Origin: Methylobacterium sp. J-067 | Lineage (GTDB): Bacteria > Pseudomonadota > Alphaproteobacteria > Rhizobiales > Beijerinckiaceae | Assembly: GCF_022829465.1 (NCBI RefSeq) | Contig: NZ_JAKSXZ010000108.1 | Coordinates: forward strand, 62,001 to 126,000 | Length of the DNA: 64,000 nt | Direction of reading: 5' to 3' | In this document: positions 31,830-40,626 of the stretch, in pieces | Layout: every line of letters starts with the position of its first letter | Position numbering within the stretch: position 1 is the first letter of the stretch | Notes under the pieces: model-generated | Seen by the model: only the letters and a program-made list of their open reading frames with translations | Databases searched by the model: none | What the model was told of the DNA's origin: nothing | Made by a program: the position numbers and the translations under genes

Positions 31830-33695
31830 CTAGAGGTCGTCGCTCTCCGTTTCCTCGACGCGGGCCGCATCGACGTCTCCAAGGATTTCCTCCTCGGCCG
31901 TGGCGCGTGCGTCCGTCGCCGTCTCCCGCACGTCGACGATCTCGGCCCCCGGAAACCGCGTCAGGGCCTCCCGCACGAACGGGTCGGCGGCGGCGTTCTC
32001 CCGCCGCGTCTCGCTCGCCATGCGGCTGTTCTCGGCGAGCGTCGGCGCGCCGTCTTCCTGCGACAGGCTGACAACCCAGCGGCGGCCCGTCCAGGCCGTC
32101 AGCGACGTGGAAAGGTCGTTCGCAAGGCTCGGCCGCCCGCCGGCCGCGAGGCGCAGTTCGATCCGGCCTTCCTCGAAGCGCACGAGGTGCACGTCGCGCT
32201 CAAGCGCGGCCTTCATCAGAATGTCCCGCCGCGCATCGGCCAGGGCGACCACGTCCTCGAACCGCGCGAGCCTCGGACCGGCCTCCGCAGCGGGCGCGGG
32301 CGTCGGCGCCGGGCGGCGGGCAGCCATGGGCGCGGCCACGGGCGGGGCGTTCACCGCCTGGGCCGGCGGCGGCACGATCCGTTCGAGGACCGGGCGCGGG
32401 GCGGCGAGGGCGACGGGCGCGGGCGGCGTCGGCGGAAGCGCTTGGCGCGGCTCGCCCTCGCCCCCCGAGGCGGCCTCCTCGCGCAGGCGGCGCAGGGCTT
32501 CGTCCGGGGTCGGCAGGTCGGCGGCGTAGGCGAGGCGGACGAGGGCCATCTCGGCGGCGGCCAGGGGCCGGGGGGCGGATTGGACCTCCGGAATCGCCTT
32601 GAGCAGGATCTGCCACGCCCGCGACAGCGCCCGCATGGAGAGCTTGCCGGCGAACTCCGCTCCGCGCAGGCGCTCGGTCTCGCTGAGGGTCGGGTCGGCG
32701 GCGGCGTCAGGGACGATCTTGAGGCGGGTGACGAGGTGGGTGAAGGCCGCGAGGTCCGACATCACCACCGCCGGGTCGGCGCCGGAGTCGTATTGCGCGC
32801 GCAGTTCGGCGAAGGCGGCGGGCACGGCGCCGCGCATCACCGCCTCGAACAGGTCCACGATCCGCGCGCGGTCGGCGAGGCCGAGCATGTCGCGCACGCC
32901 CTGCGCCGAGACCGTGCCGGCCCCGTGGGCGATGGCCTGATCGAGGAGCGAGAGCGAATCGCGCACCGAGCCCTCCGCCGCGCGGACGATGGCCGCGAGG
33001 GCCTCATCCTCGACGCCGACCTTCTCGGCCTCGCAGATGCGGGCGAGGTGGGTGCGCAGCACCGGCGCCTCGACCCGGCGCAGGTCGAAGCGCTGGCAGC
33101 GCGAGAGGATCGTCACCGGGACCTTGCGGATCTCGGTGGTGGCGAACACGAACTTCGCGTGGGGCGGCGGCTCCTCCAAAGTCTTCAGGAAGGCGTTAAA
33201 CGCCTTCTCCGAGAGCATGTGGACCTCGTCCACGATGTAGACCTTGTAGCGGGCCGAGACGGGCCCGTAGCGGATGCCGTCGATGATGGCGCGGACGTCG
33301 TCGATGCCGGTATGGGAGGCGGCGTCCATCTCCAGCACGTCCATGTGCCGGGATTCCATGATCGCCTGGCAGTGAACGCCGAGTTCCGGCATGTCCACGG
33401 TGGGGCCGGTGTCCGGCACGCCCGCGCGGGCATAGTTGAGGCCGCGGGCCAGGATGCGGGCGGTGGTGGTCTTGCCCACGCCGCGCACGCCGGTCAGCAT
33501 CCAGGCCTGGGGAATGCGCTGGGCCGCAAAGGCGTTGCCCAGCGTGCGGACCATGGCCTCCTGGCCGATCAGGTCGCCGAAATGCGTGGGGCGGTACTTG
33601 CGCGCCAGGACGCGGTAGGGCGCCGGCTGCAAAGTCGGGGCTTTGAGCCCGGGAAGCCCCGGCTCGTCGTCAGGCGTGCCGGTCGGTGCGTCCAT
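31830..33695 (-). CDS. dnaX: DNA polymerase III subunits tau/gamma
   Basis: 621 residues. AAA+ clamp-loader core (about 20-390): P-loop GVRGVGKTTTARILARG, Walker B VYIVDEVHMLS, sensor 1 FVFATTEIRKVPVTILSRCQRF. The rest (about 400-621) is a Pro/Ala-rich linker and the tau-type polymerase-binding region. The zinc site that most DnaX proteins have after the P-loop is eroded: of the usual four cysteines only GVHCQAIMES keeps one. The linked ybaB downstream and SRP RNA upstream are a common alphaproteobacterial context. Confidence 0.96.
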   Translation of the reverse strand: MDAPTGTPDDEPGLPGLKAPTLQPAPYRVLARKYRPTHFGDLIGQEAMVRTLGNAFAAQRIPQAWMLTGVRGVGKTTTARILARGLNYARAGVPDTGPTVDMPELGVHCQAIMESRHMDVLEMDAASHTGIDDVRAIIDGIRYGPVSARYKVYIVDEVHMLSEKAFNAFLKTLEEPPPHAKFVFATTEIRKVPVTILSRCQRFDLRRVEAPVLRTHLARICEAEKVGVEDEALAAIVRAAEGSVRDSLSLLDQAIAHGAGTVSAQGVRDMLGLADRARIVDLFEAVMRGAVPAAFAELRAQYDSGADPAVVMSDLAAFTHLVTRLKIVPDAAADPTLSETERLRGAEFAGKLSMRALSRAWQILLKAIPEVQSAPRPLAAAEMALVRLAYAADLPTPDEALRRLREEAASGGEGEPRQALPPTPPAPVALAAPRPVLERIVPPPAQAVNAPPVAAPMAARRPAPTPAPAAEAGPRLARFEDVVALADARRDILMKAALERDVHLVRFEEGRIELRLAAGGRPSLANDLSTSLTAWTGRRWVVSLSQEDGAPTLAENSRMASETRRENAAADPFVREALTRFPGAEIVDVRETATDARATAEEEILGDVDAARVEETESDDL

Positions 33696-33730
33696 GACGT
33701 ATCGGGTGAGGAGCTTCGCGCCCTGGATCA

Positions 33731-33829
33731 GGGGTGGGAGGCTGGACAGAGACCCGCTCGGTCTCGTTAGGGCTGCTTCCTTCCGGACCTGACCCGGTTG
33801 GCGAGTGAAACGTCCCCCGCCAACCCCCC
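33731..33829 (-). ncRNA. ffs: Signal recognition particle RNA, small bacterial type
   Basis: The minus strand carries the universally conserved SRP Alu-less helix 8: GGTCAGGTCCGGAAGGAAGC, followed by AGCC, which includes the GGAA tetraloop and the asymmetric loop recognised by Ffh. Outer ends GGGG (33829 side) and CCCC (33731 side) pair to close a rod of about 99 nt; exact ends are estimated. A TATAGC-like -10 is present just upstream (complement of 33834-33839). It lies between the sugar-transferase gene and dnaX, same strand. Confidence 0.93.
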
Positions 33830-33885
33830 GCCGGCTATATGGCCGGCTCGCCGCGCGAACGCAAGCCGGGCCACGCCGCCTGTCC

Positions 33886-35394
33886 TCAGAACGCGTTCCG
33901 GTAGGCGCGGCGCGACAGCACCGTGAGGATCATGATCTGGATGTCGAGCCAGATCGACCAGTGATCGATGTAGAACAGGTCGTGCTCCACGCGGCCCGCC
34001 ATGTCCTGGTCGGTCTGCGTCTCGCCCCGGAAGCCGTTGACCTGCGCCCACCCGGTGATGCCCGGTTTCACGTTGTGGCGGCGGGCATAGAGGGCGATGC
34101 GCCGCTCGAAGCTGCGGTCGTGCGCCAGGGCGTGCGGGCGCGGGCCGACGAGGGACATATCGCCCAGAATGACGTTCAAGAGCTGGGGCAGCTCGTCGAG
34201 GTTCGTCCGCCGCAGCAGCGCGCCGATCCGGGTGATGCGGCTGTCGTTGCGGGTGGCCTGGACGAAGGCCGCGTTGCGCTCCGCCTTCATCGAGCGGAAC
34301 TTGAACACGTCGAAGGGCTGCTGATTGAAGCCGTAGCGGCGCTGTCGGAAGAAGACCGGGCCGGGGCTATCGAGCTTGATCGCCGCCGCGATCACCGCCA
34401 GCAGCGGGAACAACGCGAACAGGGCGAGCGAGGCGACAACGACGTCGAAGCAGCGCTTCAGCACGATCTCGCCGAGGTTGAGCGGGCGGCGGCCGATATT
34501 GATGCCGGAGACCTTGCCGACGCGGGCGACCTGCATGTCGGGGAAGCGGTCGAGCACGGTGCCGGGGCGCAGATGCAGCGCGGCGGGCACGCGCAGGAAG
34601 GCGTCGATGCAGCGCTCCACCTCGGCGGCGTCGGCCCAGGGCACGAGGACGAACACGTCATCCGGCCGCAGGAAGCGCACCACCGAGACGGCGAGGTCGA
34701 GGTCTTCCTGAAGCTGCTCGTAGCGCGTGGCGGTGTCGGCCTGCGGATCGGTGCGGCGCAGGTAGCTGGTGCCGACCACGCGCAGGCCCGGCCCGCCGGT
34801 GTGGTTGCTGGCGTAGAAGGCGTGGATGTCTTCCTCGTAGCCGACGAGGTGGACGCGGCTCACCGTGGGCGAGGCCGGGTTGAGGCTGCGGCCGATGAGG
34901 CGGCTCATCGCCAGCCGGCTTGCGAAGAGGGTCGGCAGGCCGACGAAGAATACGACGATGGATACGAGACGCGAATAGTCGGTGGTCGTCTTGGTGAGGA
35001 AGCCGATCACCAGCACCACCGCCCAGGCGACGAACCACAGGGAGACGACCCGACGCAGGCCGGCGCGCCCTTCGACGAGCCGGTCGAGGGCGTATTCGCC
35101 GCGCAGGGCGTTCGTGGTCACGATCACGAGACTGAGGAGCGCCGTGAGTTGCAGGCCCCGGGTCTCGGTCGGCCACGCGTCGTCGTCGGAGAAAGCGATC
35201 CGGTAGGACAGTTCACTCGCCAGTGTCACGCCCGCGATGGCCGCGAGGTCCGCCATGGCGGCCGCGACGGAGAGCATCACCCGCATGACGCCACGGCCGC
35301 GCTGCGGCAGGAGCGCCGCCCAGACGCGTCGGCGTCGCGTCGCCGTGCCCAGCGTGATGGGCTCGTACGATTGTGGGACCCGCTCTTGAAGCAT
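33886..35394 (-). CDS. Undecaprenyl-phosphate sugar phosphotransferase (polyprenyl glycosylphosphotransferase)
   Basis: 502 residues. N-terminal membrane helices (about 37-170, four or five), a Rossmann-like CoA-binding-type domain (about 180-290), then a C-terminal bacterial sugar transferase domain: KRCFDVVVASLALFALFPLL (membrane entry), DSPGPVFFRQRRYG, FKFRSMKAE, and RTNLDELPQLLNVILGDMSL with GPRPHA. The WcaJ/ExoY/PssZ family attaches glucose-1-P or galactose-1-P to the lipid carrier at the inner membrane. This would prime the exopolysaccharide that the 51-64 kb cluster extends. Confidence 0.94.
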   Translation of the reverse strand: MLQERVPQSYEPITLGTATRRRRVWAALLPQRGRGVMRVMLSVAAAMADLAAIAGVTLASELSYRIAFSDDDAWPTETRGLQLTALLSLVIVTTNALRGEYALDRLVEGRAGLRRVVSLWFVAWAVVLVIGFLTKTTTDYSRLVSIVVFFVGLPTLFASRLAMSRLIGRSLNPASPTVSRVHLVGYEEDIHAFYASNHTGGPGLRVVGTSYLRRTDPQADTATRYEQLQEDLDLAVSVVRFLRPDDVFVLVPWADAAEVERCIDAFLRVPAALHLRPGTVLDRFPDMQVARVGKVSGINIGRRPLNLGEIVLKRCFDVVVASLALFALFPLLAVIAAAIKLDSPGPVFFRQRRYGFNQQPFDVFKFRSMKAERNAAFVQATRNDSRITRIGALLRRTNLDELPQLLNVILGDMSLVGPRPHALAHDRSFERRIALYARRHNVKPGITGWAQVNGFRGETQTDQDMAGRVEHDLFYIDHWSIWLDIQIMILTVLSRRAYRNAF

Positions 35395-35778
35395 CGGTCT
35401 GCCTGTCCCGTACCGGTCGGTCTCTGTGCCGTTTTGAAACGAACGTGGTTTCGGTCACGGCACCCACCGGGGGTGTGAGCAAGCGCCGAGCCTGCCGCCA
35501 TGACACACCCTTTTCCGGCCCGGTTCGAGGACGTTCACCGCCCCTTGCCGGGTTCAGACTCCCGCGCGCGATGAACTCTTTCGCGACAGGACTTCACTCT
35601 GGTCGATGCTTGAAAGCATGTGCGGGGGATAACCGCACCGTAACCGTACGGCAACTCCGCGGAATACTTATTTCGCTGTCGGCTTCGATTCGGCTGAATC
35701 GTTGAGGGGGGTGGGCCGGCGAGATCGCCGGCCCGGCGAAGTCCCGTGCCCTGCGTCTAATGCAGGTGAGGTTACAGA
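35395..35778. other. Intergenic region with a GC-rich hairpin
   Basis: 384 bases with no credible ORF. A 10-bp stem (GGGCCGGCGA at 35713-35722 and TCGCCGGCCC at 35725-35734) lies 45 bases past the ABM gene stop and may terminate it. The half nearest the sugar transferase (35400-35650) probably contains its promoter; AT-richer sequence GGAATACTTATTTCG is at about 35660-35675. Confidence 0.45.
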
Positions 35779-36087
35779 TTAGAGCTCTTGAACCGACTCG
35801 AATCCCTCGAAATTCGGGTGGTCGAGATACAAAGGTCGCGTCGAAGGTGCGCGACTATGTACCTTTCTGAACTGTTCGGACCGGGTCCAGGCCTCGAAAT
35901 CCGCACGAGACCGCCACACCGTGTGGGATGCATACAAAATATGATCGGGCAATTCGGGGCCCCTGAGCAGATGGAAGTTAACGAAACCTTCCATCTCTCC
36001 TAGATGACTGTCGCGATTGCGCCAGACGGCTTCGAATTCGTCGACGGCATCCTTGACGACCTTGAAGCGGTTCATAGCGAGAAACAT
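35779..36087 (-). CDS. Antibiotic biosynthesis monooxygenase (ABM)-domain protein
   Basis: 102 residues starting MFLAMNRFKVVKDAVDEFEAVWRN, with GEMEGFVNFHLLRGPELP and LYASHTVWRSRADFEAWTRSEQFRKVH: a single ferredoxin-like ABM fold as in IsdG/HmoB heme-degrading enzymes and quinone monooxygenases. The FEAW...FRKVH segment resembles heme-degrading members, but ligand residues cannot be fixed by eye. The start at 36087 follows GAAGGGAATTATCTT, a fair ribosome site. Codon use is visibly less GC-rich than neighbours. No heme uptake genes are adjacent. Confidence 0.85.
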   Translation of the reverse strand: MFLAMNRFKVVKDAVDEFEAVWRNRDSHLGEMEGFVNFHLLRGPELPDHILYASHTVWRSRADFEAWTRSEQFRKVHSRAPSTRPLYLDHPNFEGFESVQEL

Positions 36088-36448
36088 AAGATAATTCCCT
36101 TCGTTCAGACTGGGAGCTAGCGCAAAACTTGGAGACGGCGGACGTCGTTCCGAGATCAATTTCCCTGAAGTTGCGGTGTATAAAACGATACAACTCGTGA
36201 CTTCAATCCAAGACTTGGCTCGGAAACGCTCATCTCTCTTCGTGAAACCACAACGTGCATTGTGCGACTTGCAGAATTCAAAGATTTGGGGTCCTAGTGA
36301 TTGCGTCGGTGCCACGATGCACCGCTCCGGAGCATAAGGGGATGCTTTCCGGTGACGCACCAACGACGGGGTGGGGAAAGTGGACAGAAGTGAGAATAAA
36401 TTGACGGATCTGCATTTGAAAGGCAGTCGCCCCCTGGGGAAGGACGCG
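36088..36448. promoter_or_regulatory. AT-richer intergenic region between ABM and XRE genes
   Basis: 361 bases between divergent genes, clearly less GC-rich than the window (for example TATAAAACGATACAAC, and GCAGAATTCAAAGATTTGG). It must hold both promoters. The region 36371-36448 is open in the XRE frame from a GTG and might be translated, adding 26 residues. Confidence 0.4.
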
Positions 36449-36871
36449 ATGCCGCCGCTGATGCCGAAGCAGACCACGGACGTCGACCGGCTCGTCGGCC
36501 TGAGAATCACCGCCCTGCGGAAAGCCCGCGGCCTGAGCCAGACCGCGCTGGGCACCGCCGTCGGCGTGACCTTCCAGCAGGTGCAGAAGTACGAAAAGGG
36601 CCAGAACCGCGTCGGCGCCGGGCGCCTGCGTGAGATCGCCCGGCTCCTTGAAGTGCCGGTCTCGGCCTTCTTCGACGACAACACCTCGTCGGACGGGCCG
36701 CAGGAGGACGTGTTCAGCTTCCTCAACGCCCCGGGTTCGGTGGAATTGCTGCGCGCCTACACGCAGATCGTGGACGACCAGATGCGCCGTGACGTTCTGG
36801 CGCTGGTCCGCAGCGCCGCCCGCTTGGCGCATCTGCGCGCCACCGGTGCCGAGGCCGGCGCCCAGCAGTGA
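36449..36871 (+). CDS. XRE-family helix-turn-helix regulator
   Basis: 140 residues from ATG 36449, preceded by GGGGAAGGACGCG (ribosome site); an in-frame GTG at 36371 would give 166 residues. The XRE domain (about 14-72) contains RITALRKARGLSQTALGTAVGVTFQQVQKYEKGQNRVGAGRLREIA, a classic cI/SinR-type HTH. The C-terminal helical tail ends with LVRSAARLAHLRATGAEAG. Similar small alphaproteobacterial regulators are common; the target is unknown. A hairpin terminator follows, converging with cobB. Confidence 0.9.
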   Translation: MPPLMPKQTTDVDRLVGLRITALRKARGLSQTALGTAVGVTFQQVQKYEKGQNRVGAGRLREIARLLEVPVSAFFDDNTSSDGPQEDVFSFLNAPGSVELLRAYTQIVDDQMRRDVLALVRSAARLAHLRATGAEAGAQQ

Positions 36872-36875
36872 GGTG

Positions 36876-36893
36876 GCCGCCCTGCGGGGCGGC
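36876..36893. terminator. Short hairpin between XRE and cobB
   Basis: Perfect 7-bp arms GCCGCCC (36876-36882) and GGGCGGC (36887-36893) around TGCG, in the 29-base gap between convergent genes. No T-run; terminator function is inferred from position. Confidence 0.55.
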
Positions 36894-36900
36894 AACTGGA

Positions 36901-38220
36901 TCAGTCTCCGGCCGCGATCAGGTGGAAGAAGCTTCCACTGACAGGCCCGAGGCGGTGACCCGTGAAGCCCATGTCGACGCCCTCGGCGTCGGCGATGCGG
37001 GCGAGGGCGATGCGCTCGTCCGGCGGGTCCGACGTGACGCTGGCATAATGGAACTCGTGCCCGACGAGGCCGGTCCCCGACCGGCCCAGGGCGCAGTCTC
37101 CGGCGAGCCGCGCCACGCGGTAGCCGAGATGCAGCTTCCGCCGACGATAGGACGTGGCGACGGGGAGAAGGTCCAGCATCGGATGGACCGCCCCGTCCGC
37201 GTCTTCCAGGCTCTCCCCCAGCACCATGTAGCCCCCGCATTCGCCATGGACGGGGCGCGTCCGCGCGAAGGCGCGCATGCCCTCCACGAAGCGTGACGCG
37301 GCGGCGATGCGGCCGGCATGGAGTTCCGGGTAACCCCCTGGCAGCCAACAGCAATCGCAATCCTCGGGCGGTGCTTCGTCCGCCAGCGGCGAGAACGGCA
37401 CCAGGACCGCTCCGGCCTCCCGCCAGCCCGCCTCCATGTGCGGGTAGACGAAGCTGAACGCCTCGTCCTGCGCGATGGCGATCCGCTGCCCCGGCGGCGG
37501 CACGAGGGGGCGGGCGCCACCTGTCGGCGCCGCGCCGCTAGCGGCGGCCACGAGGGCATCGAGATCGATCCCGGCCTCGGCCAACCCGGCCAGATGCTCC
37601 AGTCGTGCGGCAAGGTCGGCGGTCTCCCCCGCCTGGACGAGCCCGAGATGCCGCTCCGGCAGGACCAGCCCGGCCTCCCGCGACAGGGCGCCGAAGACCC
37701 TCAGGCCCGCCCTTTCCATGCCCGCCTCCACGAGACGGCGATGGCGGGGGCTCGCAACCTTGTTCAGGATCACCCCGGCGATGGTCAGGCGCGGATCGTA
37801 GAGCGTGCAGCCCAGGGCCACGGCGGCAGCGGACTGGGCCGCGCCCGAGACGTCGATCACCAGAATCACCGGCCAGCCGTAGCGCGCGGCGATGTCGGCG
37901 TTGGCGCCGGAGCGGTTCTCGGCGGCACGGACGCCGTCGAACAGGCCCATCGACCCCTCCGCGAGGACGATGTCGGCCTCGGCCGCCGAGGCGCCAGCGA
38001 GGGTATCGAGCAGGGCGGGGGCCATGGCGAAGCTGTCGAGATTGAAGCTCGGCTCCCCCGTGGCGGCCCGGTGGAAGACCGGATCGATGTAATCGGGCCC
38101 GCATTTGGCGCCCCGGACCCGCATGCCCCGGCGGCGCAGGGCCCGCATCAGGGCCAGCGTGACGGTGGTTTTGCCCGAGCCGGAGCGCGGTGCGGCGATC
38201 AGAAGGCCCGGCGCACTCAT
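36901..38220 (-). CDS. cobB: Hydrogenobyrinic/cobyrinic acid a,c-diamide synthase
   Basis: 439 residues: an ATP-binding P-loop domain ([20 protein letters not shown], about 8-27; [10 protein letters not shown]) and a class I glutamine amidotransferase domain (about 250-439) with [15 protein letters not shown], nucleophile loop [11 protein letters not shown] and terminal His in GHEFHYASV. It amidates the a and c carboxylates with glutamine and ATP, preparing hydrogenobyrinate for cobalt insertion. Last gene of the minus-strand cob group; its start overlaps cobM stop (ATGA). Confidence 0.96.
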   Translation of the reverse strand: MSAPGLLIAAPRSGSGKTTVTLALMRALRRRGMRVRGAKCGPDYIDPVFHRAATGEPSFNLDSFAMAPALLDTLAGASAAEADIVLAEGSMGLFDGVRAAENRSGANADIAARYGWPVILVIDVSGAAQSAAAVALGCTLYDPRLTIAGVILNKVASPRHRRLVEAGMERAGLRVFGALSREAGLVLPERHLGLVQAGETADLAARLEHLAGLAEAGIDLDALVAAASGAAPTGGARPLVPPPGQRIAIAQDEAFSFVYPHMEAGWREAGAVLVPFSPLADEAPPEDCDCCWLPGGYPELHAGRIAAASRFVEGMRAFARTRPVHGECGGYMVLGESLEDADGAVHPMLDLLPVATSYRRRKLHLGYRVARLAGDCALGRSGTGLVGHEFHYASVTSDPPDERIALARIADAEGVDMGFTGHRLGPVSGSFFHLIAAGD

Positions 38221-38996
38221 GCCGAACGGCCTCCCACGGCCCCGTTCGGCCGGAACCGGCGGTCGTAATCGGCGGCGTAAAGCGCGCTTTCGCGGAAGTC
38301 CTCGGCCTCTAGAGCCGGCCCGACGAAAATAATTGCGGTCCGCTCAAGATTTGCTGCATGCACAAGTTGTGGGATTGTTCGAAGCTTTCCACGGACCACC
38401 AATTCGTCGGGCCACGTCGCGCGGAACACCACGGCCGCCGGGCAATCGGCTCCGTAGAAGGGCGTCAATTCGGCGGCGACCGCGTCGATGACGTGGATCG
38501 AGAGATGAATCGCCAGCGTCGCCCCCGTCGCGGCGAAGGCGGCCAGCCGCTCACGCTCCGGCATGGCGCTGGCGCGGCCCGAGGTGCGGGTGAGCACCAC
38601 GGATTGGGCGAGGCCCGGCACGGTGAGTTCCCGGCCGAGCACCGAGGCCGCCGCTGCGAAGGCGGGCACGCCGGGGGTGATCGTGTAGGGGATGGCGAGC
38701 CGGTCGAGCCGGCGTAGTTGTTCCGCCAGGGCGCTCCAGATTGAGAGATCGCCCGAATGCAGGCGCGCCACGTCGTGGCCTTCCGCATACGCCGCCTCGA
38801 TCTCCGCCATGATGGCGTCGAGGGAGAGCGGCGCCGTGTCGACGATCCGCGCGCCCGGCGGGCACCACGACAGGATCTCCGGGGCGACCAGGGAGCCCGC
38901 ATAGAGGCAGACCGTGCAGGCGGCGATGCGATCACGCCCGCGCACGGTGATGAGGTCGGCCGCGCCGGGCCCGGCGCCGATGAAATGGACCGTCAT
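38217..38996 (-). CDS. cobM: Precorrin-4 C11-methyltransferase
   Basis: 259 residues, with the class III SAM-methyltransferase N-terminus [36 protein letters not shown] and [15 protein letters not shown] (SAM-binding GDxxx). The LYAGSL...HSGD pair is characteristic for CobM/CbiF. It transfers methyl from SAM to C11 of precorrin-4. ATGA overlaps on both sides (cobE upstream, cobB downstream) show tight coupling. Confidence 0.96.
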   Translation of the reverse strand: MTVHFIGAGPGAADLITVRGRDRIAACTVCLYAGSLVAPEILSWCPPGARIVDTAPLSLDAIMAEIEAAYAEGHDVARLHSGDLSIWSALAEQLRRLDRLAIPYTITPGVPAFAAAASVLGRELTVPGLAQSVVLTRTSGRASAMPERERLAAFAATGATLAIHLSIHVIDAVAAELTPFYGADCPAAVVFRATWPDELVVRGKLRTIPQLVHAANLERTAIIFVGPALEAEDFRESALYAADYDRRFRPNGAVGGRSA

Positions 38997-39394
38997 CCTT
39001 CAGCCCTCTGGCGGGTTTCCGGCCGGAAGGCCAGTGCGCAGGTGACGCTGCCGCTGGCGATCCTGTCGAGCGCGAGCCGCGATTCCGGCCCGGCGCAGGC
39101 GAGCGCCGCCGCCTCGCAGAGGGAGCCGACGCCGCGCAGGGCCTCGATCCGCGCCGAGCGGGTCGGCACGCGGGCATCGCAGGCGAGGAGCGCTTCGGGG
39201 GCGATGCCCTGCGGCAAGAGGCCGAAGGCACTCGCCGCCTCGCATAGCGCCGCGTCGCCGGCCCGGTCGTCGGCGGTGGCGATGGCGGCGAGGCGGCCAG
39301 GCGCGAGCCCCGCTTCTGCCAGCGCCCGCCGGATCAGCGCCACGATCTCGGAAGCCTCGGCGCCCCGGCGGAAGCCGATGCCGGCGACGATCAT
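38993..39394 (-). CDS. cobE: CobE/CbiG C-terminal-type cobalamin protein
   Basis: 133 residues ([20 protein letters not shown] start). GIGFRRGA and the internal ATADDRAGD with SVCEAAAL-like helix match the C-terminal CbiG domain found stand-alone as CobE in aerobic producers. Its exact biochemical role in the aerobic pathway is not settled. The ATG at 39394 overlaps the cobL stop by ATGA; an ATG at 39415 would add 7 residues. Confidence 0.9.
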   Translation of the reverse strand: MIVAGIGFRRGAEASEIVALIRRALAEAGLAPGRLAAIATADDRAGDAALCEAASAFGLLPQGIAPEALLACDARVPTRSARIEALRGVGSLCEAAALACAGPESRLALDRIASGSVTCALAFRPETRQRAEG

Positions 39395-40626
39395 CGCGGC
39401 TTCGTCCAGGCCCATTGCGTCACCGGCATCGCCGTCCGCCAGCCTTGCAGCCCGCCAACTGCGCCGGCGCGCGCCACCGAGACCCGGCGCAAGCTCCCGC
39501 CCCGCGCGGCATAGGCCGCGAGCAGGGCGGCCTCGCCTTCGAGGGTCACGGCGTTGGCGACGAACCGCCCGCCCGGCTTCAGCGCCTCCGATGCAAGGTC
39601 GATCAGCCCCGGTTCCGACACGCCGCCGCCGACGAAGATTGCATCCGGCAGCACCAGCCCGTCGAGGGCGGCCGGCGCCCGCCCGAGGACGACGGCGAGA
39701 TCCGGCACGCCGAGGGAGAGGGCGTTGCGGCGGATCCGCTCGGCCCGCTCGGGCCGCGCCTCGATGGCGGTGGCCCGCAGGGACGGCCCCCGCAGCATCC
39801 ATTCGATGGAGACCGAGCCGGCCCCCCCGCCGATATCCCACAGGTGCTGCCCCGGCTGCGGCTTCAGGGCCGAGAGGGTCAGCGCGCGGATTTCGGCCTT
39901 GGTGAGCTGGCCATCGTTCTCGAACAGCTCGTCATCGAGCCCCGGCGCGAGCGGCAGGCCCTCGGCCTCGCCCGAAACCTCGATGGCCAGGGTGTTGAGG
40001 GCGGCGATGTCACCGAGGTCGAAGCCCTCGGCGCGGGCGCGGCGGATGCGCTCGCGCGGGCCGCCCATCGCTTCGAGCACCGTCACGACGCTGGTGCCGA
40101 ACCCGCGCGCGGTCAGGAGCCCGGCCAGGGCCGAGGCGGTGCCGCCGTCCCAGGCGAGGACGAGGAGCCGCGCCCCCGGCCGCAGATGCGGGACGATCCG
40201 CTCCAACGCCCGCCCATGCAGCGTGACGAGGCCGATCTCGGCCAGCGGCCAGCCAAGCCGGGCACAGGCGAGGCTGAAGGCGGAGGGCTGCGGGAAGGCG
40301 GCGATCTCGTCCGCCGGCACCAGCCGGGCGATCTCGGCGCCGATGCCGTAATGGAACGGGTCGCCCGTCGCGAGGAGGCAGGTCGGCCGTCCGCGCCGGG
40401 CGAGGATGCCGGGATAGGCGTCGGAGATGGGGCTTGGCCAGATCCGGGTCTCGGCCGTGAGCGGCGCGGCGAGGTCGAGGTGGCGGCGCCCGCCATAGAC
40501 GATCTCGGCCGCATCGAGGGCGGCGGCGGCGGCGGGTGAGAGGCCGGGTCGACCGTCCTCGCCGATCCCCACGATCGTCAGCCAGCGGCTCGACACGGGC
40601 TCACCGGACGGGGACAAGGCGGCCAT
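39391..40626 (-). CDS. cobL: Precorrin-6Y C5,15-methyltransferase (decarboxylating)
   Basis: 411 residues, the expected two-domain fusion: an N-terminal CbiE-type methyltransferase (about 14-205; LTIVGIGEDGRPGLSPAA, LATGDPFHYGIGAEIARL) and a C-terminal CbiT-type domain (about 225-411; LTKAEIRALTLSALKPQPGQ, LWDIGGGAGSVSIEWM, AIEARPERAERI). It methylates C5 and C15 and decarboxylates the C12 acetate. The ATG on this strand occupies 40626-40624 and shares bases with the plus-strand cobK ATG (40625-40627), within one CATG. Confidence 0.96.
   Translation of the reverse strand: MAALSPSGEPVSSRWLTIVGIGEDGRPGLSPAAAAALDAAEIVYGGRRHLDLAAPLTAETRIWPSPISDAYPGILARRGRPTCLLATGDPFHYGIGAEIARLVPADEIAAFPQPSAFSLACARLGWPLAEIGLVTLHGRALERIVPHLRPGARLLVLAWDGGTASALAGLLTARGFGTSVVTVLEAMGGPRERIRRARAEGFDLGDIAALNTLAIEVSGEAEGLPLAPGLDDELFENDGQLTKAEIRALTLSALKPQPGQHLWDIGGGAGSVSIEWMLRGPSLRATAIEARPERAERIRRNALSLGVPDLAVVLGRAPAALDGLVLPDAIFVGGGVSEPGLIDLASEALKPGGRFVANAVTLEGEAALLAAYAARGGSLRRVSVARAGAVGGLQGWRTAMPVTQWAWTKPR

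Noticed and set aside
31380..33770. 796-codon plus-strand ORF over dnaX
   Set aside because: Antisense shadow with His/Arg/Asp bias; the opposite strand has clear DnaX motifs.
33781..33830. Plus-strand GGCTGCTTCCTTCCGGACC as a separate element
   Set aside because: It is the complement of the SRP RNA core; the functional RNA is on the minus strand.
36371..36448. GTG-started N-terminal extension of the XRE protein
   Set aside because: Possible but less likely: the ATG at 36449 has the better ribosome site and the domain begins after it.
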